From Paenibacillus oenotherae (GTDB taxonomy: Bacteria > Bacillota > Bacilli > Paenibacillales > Paenibacillaceae), in the NCBI RefSeq assembly GCF_019443105.1, contig NZ_JAHZIJ010000007.1, forward strand, positions 62,001-126,000: a DNA stretch of 64,000 bases. Reading direction: 5' to 3'. The notes beneath the pieces were generated by a model. That model saw only the letters and a program-made list of their open reading frames with translations. It did not search any database and was not told the DNA's origin. The translations under genes were made by a program, and so were the position numbers. This document shows, in pieces, positions 8,343-17,636 of the stretch; position 1 is the first letter of the stretch, and every line of letters begins with the position of its first letter.

Positions 8343-11300
8343 TCATTTTTGCACTCTGAAAGTAATCGCAGTCCCCTTACCGGGAGTGCTGTGTATCTGA
8401 AGTCCCTGACCATACAGCTGCTTCAGCCGTCGATCCGTATTCCGCAGACCGATTCCCTCTGTGTCGACACTGCTGTCCAGCAGCTGCCGCGACTTAGGCT
8501 CATCCATTCCCACGCCATCGTCCTCAATCGCTACTTCCGCATATTCCGCATATTCGGAAATTCGAATACGAACTGTGCCGCCTTGAATGCGTTTCAAGAC
8601 TCCATGCCGCACCGCATTCTCTACAAGCGGCTGAATGGAAAGCGGCGGTATCTTCAGCTGAATCCTTTCATCGACCTCCCAATCAATCTGAAGCCTGTCA
8701 TCGAATCGTTCCTTCTCGATATACAGATAAGAGCGTACAAGATCAAGCTCATGCTTCAAGGGCACAAGCCGATCCAGGTTATGGGGATTGAAGCTTGCCC
8801 GCAAATAATTGCCGAACACTTCAAGCAGTTCGTTCATTCTGGTCGTATCCAATTCACTTAATGCGGCTACCGAATTCAATGTGTTGAATAAGAAATGCGG
8901 CTGAATCTGCGCCTGGAGCAGCGCTCCCTCCATACGCAGCCGTTCACGGAATGACCGCTTGCTGGCCGTTAATGCCCGAACCCGCGACTTCAGCTCCAGC
9001 GCATCGACCGGTTTCGTCACATAATCGTTCGCGCCCGCCAGAAAGCCCGCTTCTATGTCCTCAGGCCTGCTGCGTGCTGTAAGAAGCAGGATCGGGAGCT
9101 CCGAAATGGAGAACCGCTCGCGAATGATGCGGGCCAGTTGGTAGCCGGACATATGAGGCATCATCACATCCGAAATGACCAAATCCCATTCTCTGGCCGC
9201 CAGCAGGGACAACGCCGCTTGCCCGCTCGTAGCCGTAACAATGTCGCAGCTGTCCGAAGAGAGAACCCCCTCCAATATGCTCAGGTTAATCGGGTCATCA
9301 TCAACAGCCAGTATTTGCGGCCGATCCGGTGTGAGGAGCGTCTCCGGTTCAGCGCTGGCGACAGACGCAGCTGCCGCAGCCTCATCAAGCACGACGGGTA
9401 CAAAAGCGGGACTTGCGGCATCATGGTGTTCCGTTGTTGCAGGGGATAGAGGAAGCGTAAAGGTAAACGCGGAGCCGCTGCCGGGAATCGAGCTCACGGC
9501 AAGCGTACCGCCATGCAGATCCACCAGCTGCTTGCATATACTAAGGCCGAGCCCGAGTCCGCCTGCATGGGCCGCCTCCTCCATACCGCCTTGCTCATAG
9601 GGCTCGAATATGCTTCGCTGCGTCTTCTCGTCCATTCCGATCCCGGTATCCGAAATAACAATGACCGCTTGGTCTCCCTCAGTGTGTGCTTCCACTGTAA
9701 TTGAACCTTCATTCGTAAATTTCACTGCGTTGTGCAGGAGGTTGAACAAGATCTGAATAACCCGGTTCTCATCCGCACGAACATGCGGGAATTCAGCCGG
9801 GATACGATTGACCAGCCGGATCGGCTTGCCTGCCGTCAGAAATTGAAGCATGTCGATTACCCCTGAGGCGAGAGCCTGCACCCGGATATCGGCTGCCCGC
9901 AGACGAATGCGATCCTCCTTCAGCCGAGTAAGATCAAGCAGATCATTCAGCAGGAAAGACATCCGCTTTCCTACCGCAATGAGCAGCTTCATATTCTCCT
10001 TATTCTTATCCTCGCCATATTTGCCTCCGCTGCTGATGACGGTCTGGGCAATATTAAGAATGCCGTGCAGTGGATTGCGCAGCTCATGGGAGGTGTTCAC
10101 TAGAAATTGATCCTTCCGCTTGTCTTCCTTCAGCAATTGCTCGGCAAGCTCCGCTGTCTGGGCCGAGCTGCGGATATAGTGCATAAACCAGTACGACGCA
10201 AAAGCAATAGAGGCAGCAAGCATGTCAAAAGGGTAGTACTCCATTTCCTGCCAACCCGTATTTTTGATGAGGCCCCAGACGATATTCGTAGTAATGGCGG
10301 TCAGCCCGAGCAGAATATAGATGCTATCCTTATTGCCGCTGACAGCAGCCTTGAAGGCTCTGACGGGAACGATCAGGAATGGAATAATGAGGATGAGCGT
10401 ATGCAGGAGATCGGCGTACGACAGCCATCTGATCGGCAGGAAGAGCGCCGCTATCGCATAGACCGTACACGCGGCTATGTATGCCCTGAGCCCTCTGATG
10501 GCAAAATACTCCGGTATCAGATGCTTGACGAACTGCAGCAGAAATACAGCATTTCCAAGGTAGGCCAGGTAATAGATTCTGAGCGTCATATCATAGCTGA
10601 TCGGCAGCCAGATCAAGAGCAGAGAACTGTCATCAATTAGAATGGCAACAATACCGGAAATAATCAATAGGGCGAAATAGAGCAGTCCCTTCTGGCGCAC
10701 GCCCATGAGGAATAGAATGCCAGCATATACAGCATGCATCAGCAGAATAAGGCATATGGACAACTGCATTCCGTTAGAGAAGCTTGCCGCTTTCTGAGCG
10801 GCATGGTCACTTCCGAATTGAATCGGCCAGTTGATGCCGCCCATAAGAGTGTCATCGAAGTTCGCCACCTGAATGACGATCTCAATCTCGCTGAGCTCTG
10901 TCGCGAAGGAAGCCGTATACGGAATTTTCCTGGCCGTATAGCGCTCCGCATCTGACTCCGGTTCGCCGGCATGGGCTATTAACCGTCCATTCACGTACAA
11001 CTCCGAAGAGGTGGGAATGACGGGAACCCGGATGCCGTAGATCTGTTCCTTATCCGGCTGAACCAGAATGCGCAACCGATAGGAGCCATAGCCGAATGTG
11101 GAGGCTCCCTTGCCAGGCATAACGTCATTCCAGCTTCCGGGAACCTCAAGAAGCTCTCGATCCCTATCGGAAGAGAGGCCAATGTCCGTATTCTTATTCA
11201 GCAGCACATGCGGATAGAATTCCCATTGACCGTTCAATGAGATCGTTCTGTCCTTGGAGAAGTCCCAGCCCCTCAAATCCAGCTTCCCCTGAATAGCTTG

Positions 11301-11405
11301 AGGGGAATCAGACGTGACGGGAAGGAGTACCCAGAGCAGGCGCAGACCTGTAAGCGCAAGAAAGAACAAGCCTGCTATCAGGAATATTTTTCTTTTTGTT
11401 GTCAT
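8343..11405 (-). CDS. Hybrid sensor histidine kinase with two kinase cores, paralogue 2
   Basis: A 1020-residue membrane sensor with the same order as 380-3490: N-terminal helix, DISMED2-like sensor, seven membrane helices, HisKA (His440, NTSHELRNP), HATPase, receiver (Asp746, DLVISDVMMPHMSG), LytS-type core (His837, IQPHFLFN) and a terminal HATPase. ATG 11405 fits the membrane-helix start (TTKRKIFLIAGL), but no clear Shine-Dalgarno precedes it. The frame continues upstream to 11621 without family-like sequence. The two paralogues bracket 4.8 kb of unrelated genes, which suggests an old duplication. No adjacent response regulator is present. Confidence 0.92.
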   Translation of the reverse strand: MTTKRKIFLIAGLFFLALTGLRLLWVLLPVTSDSPQAIQGKLDLRGWDFSKDRTISLNGQWEFYPHVLLNKNTDIGLSSDRDRELLEVPGSWNDVMPGKGASTFGYGSYRLRILVQPDKEQIYGIRVPVIPTSSELYVNGRLIAHAGEPESDAERYTARKIPYTASFATELSEIEIVIQVANFDDTLMGGINWPIQFGSDHAAQKAASFSNGMQLSICLILLMHAVYAGILFLMGVRQKGLLYFALLIISGIVAILIDDSSLLLIWLPISYDMTLRIYYLAYLGNAVFLLQFVKHLIPEYFAIRGLRAYIAACTVYAIAALFLPIRWLSYADLLHTLILIIPFLIVPVRAFKAAVSGNKDSIYILLGLTAITTNIVWGLIKNTGWQEMEYYPFDMLAASIAFASYWFMHYIRSSAQTAELAEQLLKEDKRKDQFLVNTSHELRNPLHGILNIAQTVISSGGKYGEDKNKENMKLLIAVGKRMSFLLNDLLDLTRLKEDRIRLRAADIRVQALASGVIDMLQFLTAGKPIRLVNRIPAEFPHVRADENRVIQILFNLLHNAVKFTNEGSITVEAHTEGDQAVIVISDTGIGMDEKTQRSIFEPYEQGGMEEAAHAGGLGLGLSICKQLVDLHGGTLAVSSIPGSGSAFTFTLPLSPATTEHHDAASPAFVPVVLDEAAAAASVASAEPETLLTPDRPQILAVDDDPINLSILEGVLSSDSCDIVTATSGQAALSLLAAREWDLVISDVMMPHMSGYQLARIIRERFSISELPILLLTARSRPEDIEAGFLAGANDYVTKPVDALELKSRVRALTASKRSFRERLRMEGALLQAQIQPHFLFNTLNSVAALSELDTTRMNELLEVFGNYLRASFNPHNLDRLVPLKHELDLVRSYLYIEKERFDDRLQIDWEVDERIQLKIPPLSIQPLVENAVRHGVLKRIQGGTVRIRISEYAEYAEVAIEDDGVGMDEPKSRQLLDSSVDTEGIGLRNTDRRLKQLYGQGLQIHSTPGKGTAITFRVQK

Positions 11406-11577
11406 AGCTATATTTTTTCGACAAAAATGCTGAGATACCTTCCTACCCTTTACTGCCCGACAGCAGCAAATGGAGAGACGGGAGACGTTTTTTGTACACG
11501 GGGGAGGGATACTTCTTGCCAGGCTGCAATCCTCACTTCCATTCGATTCTGTCCAAATAAACCGTGGCTTTTGTCCA

Positions 11578-11641
11578 TTGCCCAATATCGGATAGCAGGC
11601 TACAATTAGATCGGATACCATTGAGAATGAGAATCAATCAC
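11578..11641 (+). promoter_or_regulatory. Promoter and Fur-like box for the ferredoxin-NADP reductase
   Basis: TTGCCC (11578-11583), a 17-bp spacer and TACAAT (11601-11606) form a SigA-type promoter. Just downstream, TTGAGAATGAGAATCAATCA (11621-11640) resembles a Fur box, an arrangement that would give iron repression. The B. subtilis homologue ycgT is, to my knowledge, in the Fur regulon. Confidence 0.6.
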
Positions 11642-11671
11642 ATGACAGGACAGGCATTTATGGGGGGGAAC

Positions 11672-12709
11672 ATGGTGACTGAGCAGCTCGAATTATATGA
11701 TGTAACGATTATTGGCGGCGGCCCTGCGGGGATGTACACCGCTTTCTATAGCGGGATGCGTGATTTGAAGACGAAGCTGATTGAGGCCAAGGATGAGCTC
11801 GGAGGGCGCATGCTGATTTATCCGGAGAAAATGATTTGGGATGTCGGCGGTGTCACGCCGATTCTGTGCGAGAAGCTGATCACACAGCTCGTGCAGCAGG
11901 CGAAGACCTTTGATCCTGCTCTTGTGTTCGGACAGCAAATTACGGGGCTTGAGAAACAGGAGGATGGTACCTATATACTAGAATCCGCAGCTGGCGAGCG
12001 GCATTGGACACGTACGGTTATTCTGGCGATTGGCCGCGGCATTCTGAGAATGGCGAAGCTGGAGCTGGAGGGCGCTGAGCGCTACGAGGTATCCAACCTG
12101 CACTATACGGTGCAGGAGCTGGAGCCCTTCCGCGGGAAGCGCGTGCTGATCTCCGGAGGCGGCAATTCAGCAGTAGACTGGGCCAATGAGCTGGAGCCCA
12201 TCGCGAGCGAAGTCACGGTCGTACACCGTCGCGACCAGTTCGGGGGACACGAGAAAAATATTGTACGGATGCAGGCCTCCTCGGTCAAAGTGCGGACTCC
12301 TTATGAAGTCACCCAGCTGTACAGCAGCAATGGGGAGACGATTGAGCGGGTGACGATCAGCCATATTGAGACAGGCGAGGTCGAGCAACTTGCCGTGGAT
12401 GCGGTTATTGTCAACCATGGGCTGAAGGCCGATTTCAGCGGGATTAAGGAATGGGGCCTGAATATGGATGAATGGAATGTGTTCGTCAGCCCTAAGCTGG
12501 AGACAAACCTGCCGGGAGTCTTCGCAGCGGGTGATTTCGCCTTCTATGACAGCAAGGTGAATCTCATCGCCGGAGCGTTCACGGATGCGGTGCTGGCGCT
12601 TAACAGCGCTAAGCTGTATACAGACCCTGAAGCCCCTAAGGTGGCTTATGTCTCCTCGCACAATGAACGCTTCAAGGAGAAGAACAAGGCGCTGGGCGTT
12701 CACGAATAG
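11672..12709 (+). CDS. Ferredoxin/flavodoxin-NADP+ reductase, type 2 (YcgT/YumC-like)
   Basis: A 345-residue FAD enzyme that passes electrons between NADPH and ferredoxin or flavodoxin. The FAD-binding [14 protein letters not shown] is at residues 14-27, the NADP-binding [13 protein letters not shown] is in the middle, and a C-terminal [19 protein letters not shown] motif is present. It lacks the CxxC of thioredoxin reductases, which separates this group. ATG 11672 follows a GGGGGGAAC ribosome site; the frame upstream is not conserved-looking. The Fur-like box upstream suggests iron-limited expression, perhaps for reductive iron release. Confidence 0.92.
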   Translation: MVTEQLELYDVTIIGGGPAGMYTAFYSGMRDLKTKLIEAKDELGGRMLIYPEKMIWDVGGVTPILCEKLITQLVQQAKTFDPALVFGQQITGLEKQEDGTYILESAAGERHWTRTVILAIGRGILRMAKLELEGAERYEVSNLHYTVQELEPFRGKRVLISGGGNSAVDWANELEPIASEVTVVHRRDQFGGHEKNIVRMQASSVKVRTPYEVTQLYSSNGETIERVTISHIETGEVEQLAVDAVIVNHGLKADFSGIKEWGLNMDEWNVFVSPKLETNLPGVFAAGDFAFYDSKVNLIAGAFTDAVLALNSAKLYTDPEAPKVAYVSSHNERFKEKNKALGVHE

Positions 12710-13169
12710 AGCCACGGAATTTCCTGCTTACAAGACGGGATGTGACGTGACTCCGACACGGATCCAGCAGAACAGCATTGCAAAGGGTGCTGTTCCTGCA
12801 TTAATATCGGGTGCTGCCGTCAACTTACTGAGGAGTACAATCTCATCATCAAGGGGCAGTGGTTCCCTGCTCCTTTGTGAATGCCATTAGCATACCATCT
12901 CACCTCCATTCCATTACTGGATTCAGTCTCCTCATTAATTCGTATTGACTCCCCCTCCAGGACAGATTCTTATGGCGCGCTGCACCTTTTGGTGACGGCG
13001 GGCTTTTTTTCGTCTATCAGCGTGTTGCTTGGGCACTCCTTTTTGTTAAATGGTATTTACTGGTTTCGATGATCTTATTATCACATTTTATAATTTACAA
13101 TTATTGAAAATCTTAAATATAGCAGAAATTTGTCGATATATATTTTACTACCTATTAGGAGCTGAAAGT
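12710..13169. other. Gene-free interval with hairpins and a promoter
   Basis: No supported gene lies here. An 8-bp hairpin GAACAGCA/TGCTGTTC (12770-12795) follows the reductase and may stop transcription, though it has no T run. A GGCGGGCTTTTTTT tract lies at 12997-13010, but its 5' arm pairs poorly. The right end is AT-rich and holds the SigD-type promoter. Confidence 0.5.
13114..13139 (+). promoter_or_regulatory. SigD-type (motility) promoter
   Basis: TAAA (13114-13117), a 14-bp spacer and GTCGATAT (13132-13139) match the SigD consensus TAAA-N14/15-GCCGATAT with one mismatch. It ends 30 nt before the chemoreceptor start, which fits the gene's function. Confidence 0.65.
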
Positions 13170-14642
13170 ATGAGCAGAATGGAAGAGATATTTTTACAAA
13201 GAAACCGTTTGGTCGGCATCATCTTTTGGTTCATCGTAGCAGCATGCAGTGTGAGCCTAATGATGAAATTCACTATCCGGGATGCCATTGTTTTGGCAGG
13301 AGTGACAGTGATCAGTGTAGTCATACATATGGCTAACAAGAAACAGAAGCTTATTAAAGTAATGCCGTTTATGTTAATGGTGGTCAGCATTTCAATTGGT
13401 GGGTCCAATACAGCGGACGGAGCATTTTTCACTACCCTGATGATTGGGATGGTTCTGCTGCTGATGTATCCTGATTACAAGATAACACTGATCAATGGCG
13501 TAGCCGCCATGGTACTTGTCAACATTCAGCTCGCTATGGGGAACGCCGTTTCCCCTGACCCGAATCGCCTGACGGAGATTATTTCCACGGAGATTATTGT
13601 GCTTTTGGTGTATGGCTGTGCTATTGTTGTGGCGAGATTGAACCAAAAGCTGTTAGTCCAAGCCGAGCAGCGAACGGACGAGGCCAAGGAGGCCGGGGAA
13701 CAGAACAAGCGATTATTGCAGCAAATCCGGGAATCCTCAGAGATTCTTGCCAGCTATAGTCTGAAGCTGAGGAACAGCGTGGAGACAACCAGTTCTTTGA
13801 CGAAGGAAGTGACAATCGGCTTTGGAGAGGTTGCCAAAGGTGTAGAGGCACAGGCTGCCAGCGTCTCTGACATCAGTGACTCTGTTTCCCACACGGGACA
13901 AAATATCGCAATCGTTGCGGACAGCGCAAGTATTATGAAGCAGCTCTCGATACATACCGCCGATTATACCGAGCAAGGACGAGACCAGGTCGTGCAGCTG
14001 ACCGAGCAAATTATTCAGGTGGATGGAAACATGGAGACTCTGGTTCAATCCATGGACCAATTGAATCGGCAAAGCCGACAAATTACGGGCATGCTTACTA
14101 CGGTAACGGATATTGCTGCTCAGACTAATTTGCTGGCCCTTAATGCGGCGATTGAAGCAGCTAGAGCCGGAGAACAGGGACGCGGATTTGCCGTTGTCTC
14201 GAATGAGGTCCGCAAATTAGCCGAGAACTCCAGATCCGCTGTAGAAGAAATCCGGGCAATTGTGACCGATATCGAGAATACGTGCGACTCGCTCACCAAG
14301 CAAGTTATCGAGAACAAAACAGCCATTGATAGCAGCAGGCTCTCGGTTATTCGCTCGAAGGAACTGCTTGAGCAGATCGGCAGCAACACCCAGGATGTCG
14401 TGCGGCAAGCGGTTGAGGTAGGAGATACGACCGTATTGCTTCGTCAAGCATCCAATATTATTGTTGATGAGGTTTCCACGATATCCAGTGTCACCGAGCA
14501 ATCAAGCGCCTCTGTGGAACAAATACTCGCGAGCATGGAAGAACAAAGGCAAATGGTCGATATGATCGTCAATAGCTTCAATGATCTGGATGGATTAATC
14601 GTTCAGTTGAACGTTCTGGCGCAAAACAACAGCAATACGTAA
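13170..14642 (+). CDS. Methyl-accepting chemotaxis protein without an extracellular sensor domain
   Basis: A 490-residue chemoreceptor. About six closely packed membrane helices (residues 12-190) with short loops replace the usual periplasmic ligand domain, and no clear HAMP is seen. The signalling domain contains the near-invariant hairpin tip [20 protein letters not shown] and [18 protein letters not shown], which bind CheA/CheW. ATG 13170 follows TAGGAG; an in-frame ATG at 13050 is unsupported. The SigD-like promoter upstream fits motility control. The input is likely membrane-embedded (energy state or a lipophilic ligand), which is inference. Confidence 0.93.
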   Translation: MSRMEEIFLQRNRLVGIIFWFIVAACSVSLMMKFTIRDAIVLAGVTVISVVIHMANKKQKLIKVMPFMLMVVSISIGGSNTADGAFFTTLMIGMVLLLMYPDYKITLINGVAAMVLVNIQLAMGNAVSPDPNRLTEIISTEIIVLLVYGCAIVVARLNQKLLVQAEQRTDEAKEAGEQNKRLLQQIRESSEILASYSLKLRNSVETTSSLTKEVTIGFGEVAKGVEAQAASVSDISDSVSHTGQNIAIVADSASIMKQLSIHTADYTEQGRDQVVQLTEQIIQVDGNMETLVQSMDQLNRQSRQITGMLTTVTDIAAQTNLLALNAAIEAARAGEQGRGFAVVSNEVRKLAENSRSAVEEIRAIVTDIENTCDSLTKQVIENKTAIDSSRLSVIRSKELLEQIGSNTQDVVRQAVEVGDTTVLLRQASNIIVDEVSTISSVTEQSSASVEQILASMEEQRQMVDMIVNSFNDLDGLIVQLNVLAQNNSNT

Positions 14643-14686
14643 TGGCAGCCTGTCCTGCCGCTAGTATGACAAAATGACACAACAAA

Positions 14687-14714
14687 GAGGAGCCTTGCCG
14701 AAGCAGGCTCCTCC
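14687..14714 (+). terminator. Hairpin after the chemoreceptor gene
   Basis: A perfect 9-bp stem GAGGAGCCT/AGGCTCCTC with a 9-nt loop lies 45 nt after the stop. There is no T run, so termination efficiency is uncertain. Confidence 0.4.
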
Positions 14715-14873
14715 ACTACAAGCCTCAAAGGCATGTTAATGCAATTTCGCTATGAAGGTTTCGTAGAGACTCATTTTATTGCCAAGCTTTCAGCCTCCAT
14801 TGTCCTGGCTGTTGAACCATCCTATTTTGGGGTAAACAGATGTAATGGAATCTAACCAGGGGGGTGGCAGTAC

Positions 14874-15575
14874 GTGGGGTTTATCATTATCTACATGGTC
14901 ATTGTCTTTGCCGTTGTGGAGATTGCTGCCGTCCTCATGCGGGCTACCGGACTCAACAAGGATATCTCGCGGTTCCAGGTAGTATCGCTTCTCACAAGCA
15001 CAGGCTTTACGACCATGGAGTCGGAGCTTATTAGCGACCATCCCATCCGCCGCCGGATCGGCATGTTTCTCATCCTCTTCGGGCTCTTCTCCTTCGCGGT
15101 CATTGTGTCCGCCATTGCGAATATTCTCGCTCCGGGATTTCAGTCATCCTACTTGGCCGCAGCCGCAGGCGCACTAATTGCCATACTCGTTCTGGTACGC
15201 ACACCCATGGCGACAGCCTTTCTATCCTCCAAGTTCAATCGTTCCCTGGAACGGAAGTTCGAAGTACACGAGCTGCCCATTAAGGATGTCCTGCTGTTGG
15301 AGGAATCTGATTATTTTGTGGAATTGCCGGTGGGCCCGGATTGCTCCTATATCGGACAGAGAATGCGAGACATCCTTCCCTCGGATGCCGACCTGAATCT
15401 TCTATTCATCAAACGCGGCACGATCAATGTGCGCAAGAAAAAGTACGAAACCGCGCTGGAAGCCGGAGACGTACTTTACCTGTACGGAGACAAGAAAGAG
15501 TTTGACGCTTTCTTTGCTGAGGAGATGGAGGATCAGGCCCCCGCAATCATGACCAGGGGTGGCGGGAGGACATGA
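14874..15575 (+). CDS. Membrane protein with C-terminal TrkA-C domain
   Basis: A 233-residue protein with three membrane helices (about 1-25, 60-85, 92-110) followed by a soluble TrkA-C (RCK_C) domain containing ELPVGPDCSYIGQRMRDIL and AGDVLYLYGDKKE. TrkA-C domains bind small ligands such as c-di-AMP or nucleotides and gate transporters. The likely start is GTG 14874 behind GGGGGGTGG. It may regulate cation transport, but no Trk/Ktr partner is nearby, so the role is open. Confidence 0.75.
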   Translation: MGFIIIYMVIVFAVVEIAAVLMRATGLNKDISRFQVVSLLTSTGFTTMESELISDHPIRRRIGMFLILFGLFSFAVIVSAIANILAPGFQSSYLAAAAGALIAILVLVRTPMATAFLSSKFNRSLERKFEVHELPIKDVLLLEESDYFVELPVGPDCSYIGQRMRDILPSDADLNLLFIKRGTINVRKKKYETALEAGDVLYLYGDKKEFDAFFAEEMEDQAPAIMTRGGGRT

Positions 15576-15611
15576 TCAGCCCTCCAGGTGCGATGCAGGC
15601 GGCGCCGACTC

Positions 15612-16376
15612 TTATTTTCTCGCCCGAAAAATCATAAACGACTGGTCATCTGTTACAGTACTGCAGCTGTAATTACCGTATATGGCCACATCGGTGAATC
15701 CAATATGTTCGAGCATCATCTTGAACTCATGCTTGTAGTACCACCGTAATTTGGATGTTGTAAATGCGGATTCCAGCATTAAACCGTCCTTATAGATCTC
15801 ATAGCGGTTCCAATTGGTCTGTACCTGTTCATTGAAGGCGATGTCCGATGCTTGGTTCAATACGATCTCAGCACCGTCATTCCGCTGGCCTACCCGGCGA
15901 ACAGTCCACTCCTTCCTGGGGCTGGATAACTGCTCTCTCGGTATGAACAGCGGAATAATAACTTGTCCTCCTTCTTCGAGGTGGTTGTACATAAGCTCAA
16001 GCGCTCTTATGGCTTCTTCCCTGTCAATGACCAGCATGAACGAGGCTAACGGGATAAAAATAGTCTTGTATGTGCCAGGCAGATTCAGATCCTGCATATA
16101 CTGCTCATATAATACGGGAGCTACGCCTCTCTGCCTCCCCTTATCCCGGCATAGATCCAGCATTTCCGATGAAGGATCGACCCCTTCAACATCGAGCCCC
16201 TTCTGCAAATAAGGCAGCAGCAGTCTCCCTGTACCGCAGCCGATCTCCAATGCCCTTCCAGGCACCTCTGTCAGCATTTTCTCGTAAAAATCTGTATCCT
16301 CAAAGCTGTCCCCCGAGAACCATATATCATAAGTATCCGCAATAATTCCTTCGTAAGACCCGCTATTCAATGCCAT
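15612..16376 (-). CDS. Class I SAM-dependent methyltransferase
   Basis: A 254-residue protein. Motif I ALEIGCGTGRLLLP (near residue 42), the acidic loop EGVDPSSEML and the post-I region IFIPLASFMLV give the Rossmann-like SAM fold. ATG 16376 follows GAAGGAG; an upstream in-frame start at 16412 lacks a site. The substrate is unknown. It is convergent with the TrkA-C gene with only 36 nt between stop codons. Confidence 0.87.
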   Translation of the reverse strand: MALNSGSYEGIIADTYDIWFSGDSFEDTDFYEKMLTEVPGRALEIGCGTGRLLLPYLQKGLDVEGVDPSSEMLDLCRDKGRQRGVAPVLYEQYMQDLNLPGTYKTIFIPLASFMLVIDREEAIRALELMYNHLEEGGQVIIPLFIPREQLSSPRKEWTVRRVGQRNDGAEIVLNQASDIAFNEQVQTNWNRYEIYKDGLMLESAFTTSKLRWYYKHEFKMMLEHIGFTDVAIYGNYSCSTVTDDQSFMIFRARK

Positions 16377-16480
16377 ATGTTCTCCTTCTGCGCTCTTGGC
16401 GTTGTTAATCACCGATGTCTACAGTCCCCTGCCCTATGTTCCTATCCAGTGAGGATTGCTTTACAGTAACATCTCACTTC

Positions 16481-16777
16481 CTAGTCGGGATCCCTCTTCC
16501 CAAACACCTGTCCAAAACTGACGCGGCTTTGCATCGAATCGACATTCGCATAAGCACCTGCCATATCAGGCACGTATTCGCGGGTCATGCGCACTCCCTG
16601 CATGATGCTGTACAAGATGTTCAGATGCTCATCCCGCCATTCATGAAGGTTCGTCTCCGATAAGCTGCCGGTATGACCACAATGAACTTTGCATGCATCC
16701 TCCAGCCTCGTCCGGTTCTTATTGTCCAATTGCTCCAATTCCGTTACAATAAATGCGATTTGCTCATCCCGATCCAT
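16481..16777 (-). CDS. Hypothetical small soluble protein
   Basis: A 98-residue, charge-rich protein (MDRDEQIAFIVTELEQLDNK at the start) with predicted helices and two cysteines in ACKVHCGH. ATG 16777 follows GAGGAG with 5-nt spacing, which supports a real gene. I do not recognise the family. It is flanked by a methyltransferase and an SRPBCC protein, both on the same strand but with separate spacing. Confidence 0.6.
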   Translation of the reverse strand: MDRDEQIAFIVTELEQLDNKNRTRLEDACKVHCGHTGSLSETNLHEWRDEHLNILYSIMQGVRMTREYVPDMAGAYANVDSMQSRVSFGQVFGKRDPD

Positions 16778-16864
16778 AACCACTCCTCTTTCTGCACCAA
16801 GGCCAATTACGAATTACCTTATTGCACCAAATTAAGGCGTCAGATGTCTCTCATTGTGAATAAA

Positions 16865-17332
16865 CTATCCCTCAACGTGGGCGTCGGGAGCCTTGTCCGC
16901 TACAAGATTCAAGATGATGTTATGCTCAAGAAGCGCCTTTAGGCCGCAGAGCACCATCGTGTATCCCCCCATTGCATCCATGGCTCCATTGACGATATCG
17001 TCTCCATCTCCTGTGAAGCCCGAGTTGGTAATCGCGACAAAGGTTTCTCCATCCGTCCGGGGCGTAAATACCCATTCCACCCGGGTGCTGTCTGACGATA
17101 TGATCACAATTCGCCTGTTGGGCTCGATTTCTTGTACATAGACTTCATCAGAAACGCCATACATTTCCCAATCCCACCGGACATGCTCTCCGGCTTCTAA
17201 TTTCCCGCTGCTTCTGGTAAACCAGAATTTTGTTGTAATCGCAGGATCGATAAAAGCCTCGAACACCTCATCAACCGGTCTTCTAATCAGCATTTCTGCC
17301 TTTGCAACTGGTATTTGGCTTAGGGTTGTCAT
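16865..17332 (-). CDS. SRPBCC (AHSA1/START-like) domain protein
   Basis: A 155-residue protein of the helix-grip fold. Typical elements are AEMLIRRPVDEVFEAFIDPAITTKFW at the start, the W-rich strand HVRWDWEMYGV, and the long C-terminal helix beginning near GAMDAMGGYTMVLCGL. Such proteins bind hydrophobic ligands or act as Aha1-like cochaperones; this one's role is unknown. One of four SRPBCC genes in the window. Confidence 0.85.
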   Translation of the reverse strand: MTTLSQIPVAKAEMLIRRPVDEVFEAFIDPAITTKFWFTRSSGKLEAGEHVRWDWEMYGVSDEVYVQEIEPNRRIVIISSDSTRVEWVFTPRTDGETFVAITNSGFTGDGDDIVNGAMDAMGGYTMVLCGLKALLEHNIILNLVADKAPDAHVEG

Positions 17333-17636
17333 GGATCTGCTCCTTTCAATTATACAAGCTTTTTAATCTATCATAGCATCAATGGCAGGTACGTTTGGGT
17401 TTGAATTTTGAATCGTTAGTTGTTACACTAGCATTAGCTTTTTTTGGAGGTGTCTTCCTTGGGTATCCATTTCATGCGTTTAAGGTAATGTGAGAGGCGG
17501 GCAACATAACTCAACCATTTTTAAGGCAATATGGCTGGAGTTTATTTGGACTGCATTTTTTACATTGTGCGGAGCGCAGGAATACCAGCAGATTCACTGG
17601 TCGATAATCATCACCTTCCAAAAAAGGGGAATATCC
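17333..17636. other. Gene-free interval upstream of the MFS pump
   Basis: The frame of the MFS gene extends into this interval, but the upstream residues do not resemble a transporter N-terminus. A ribosome site AAAAGGGGA sits 6 nt before ATG 17637. No convincing promoter or structured leader was recognised. Confidence 0.4.

Noticed and set aside
11406-11621. 72-residue N-terminal extension of the second hybrid kinase
   Set aside because: The extension is cysteine-rich and unlike its paralogue, which begins directly with a membrane helix.
12974-13012. Rho-independent terminator ending in GGCGGGCTTTTTTT
   Set aside because: The 5' arm pairs with only four adjacent bases, so the stem is weak.
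12710-13113. c-di-GMP riboswitch before the chemoreceptor
   Set aside because: No conserved GEMM-I core could be found in the leader; the SigD promoter lies downstream of the candidate hairpins.
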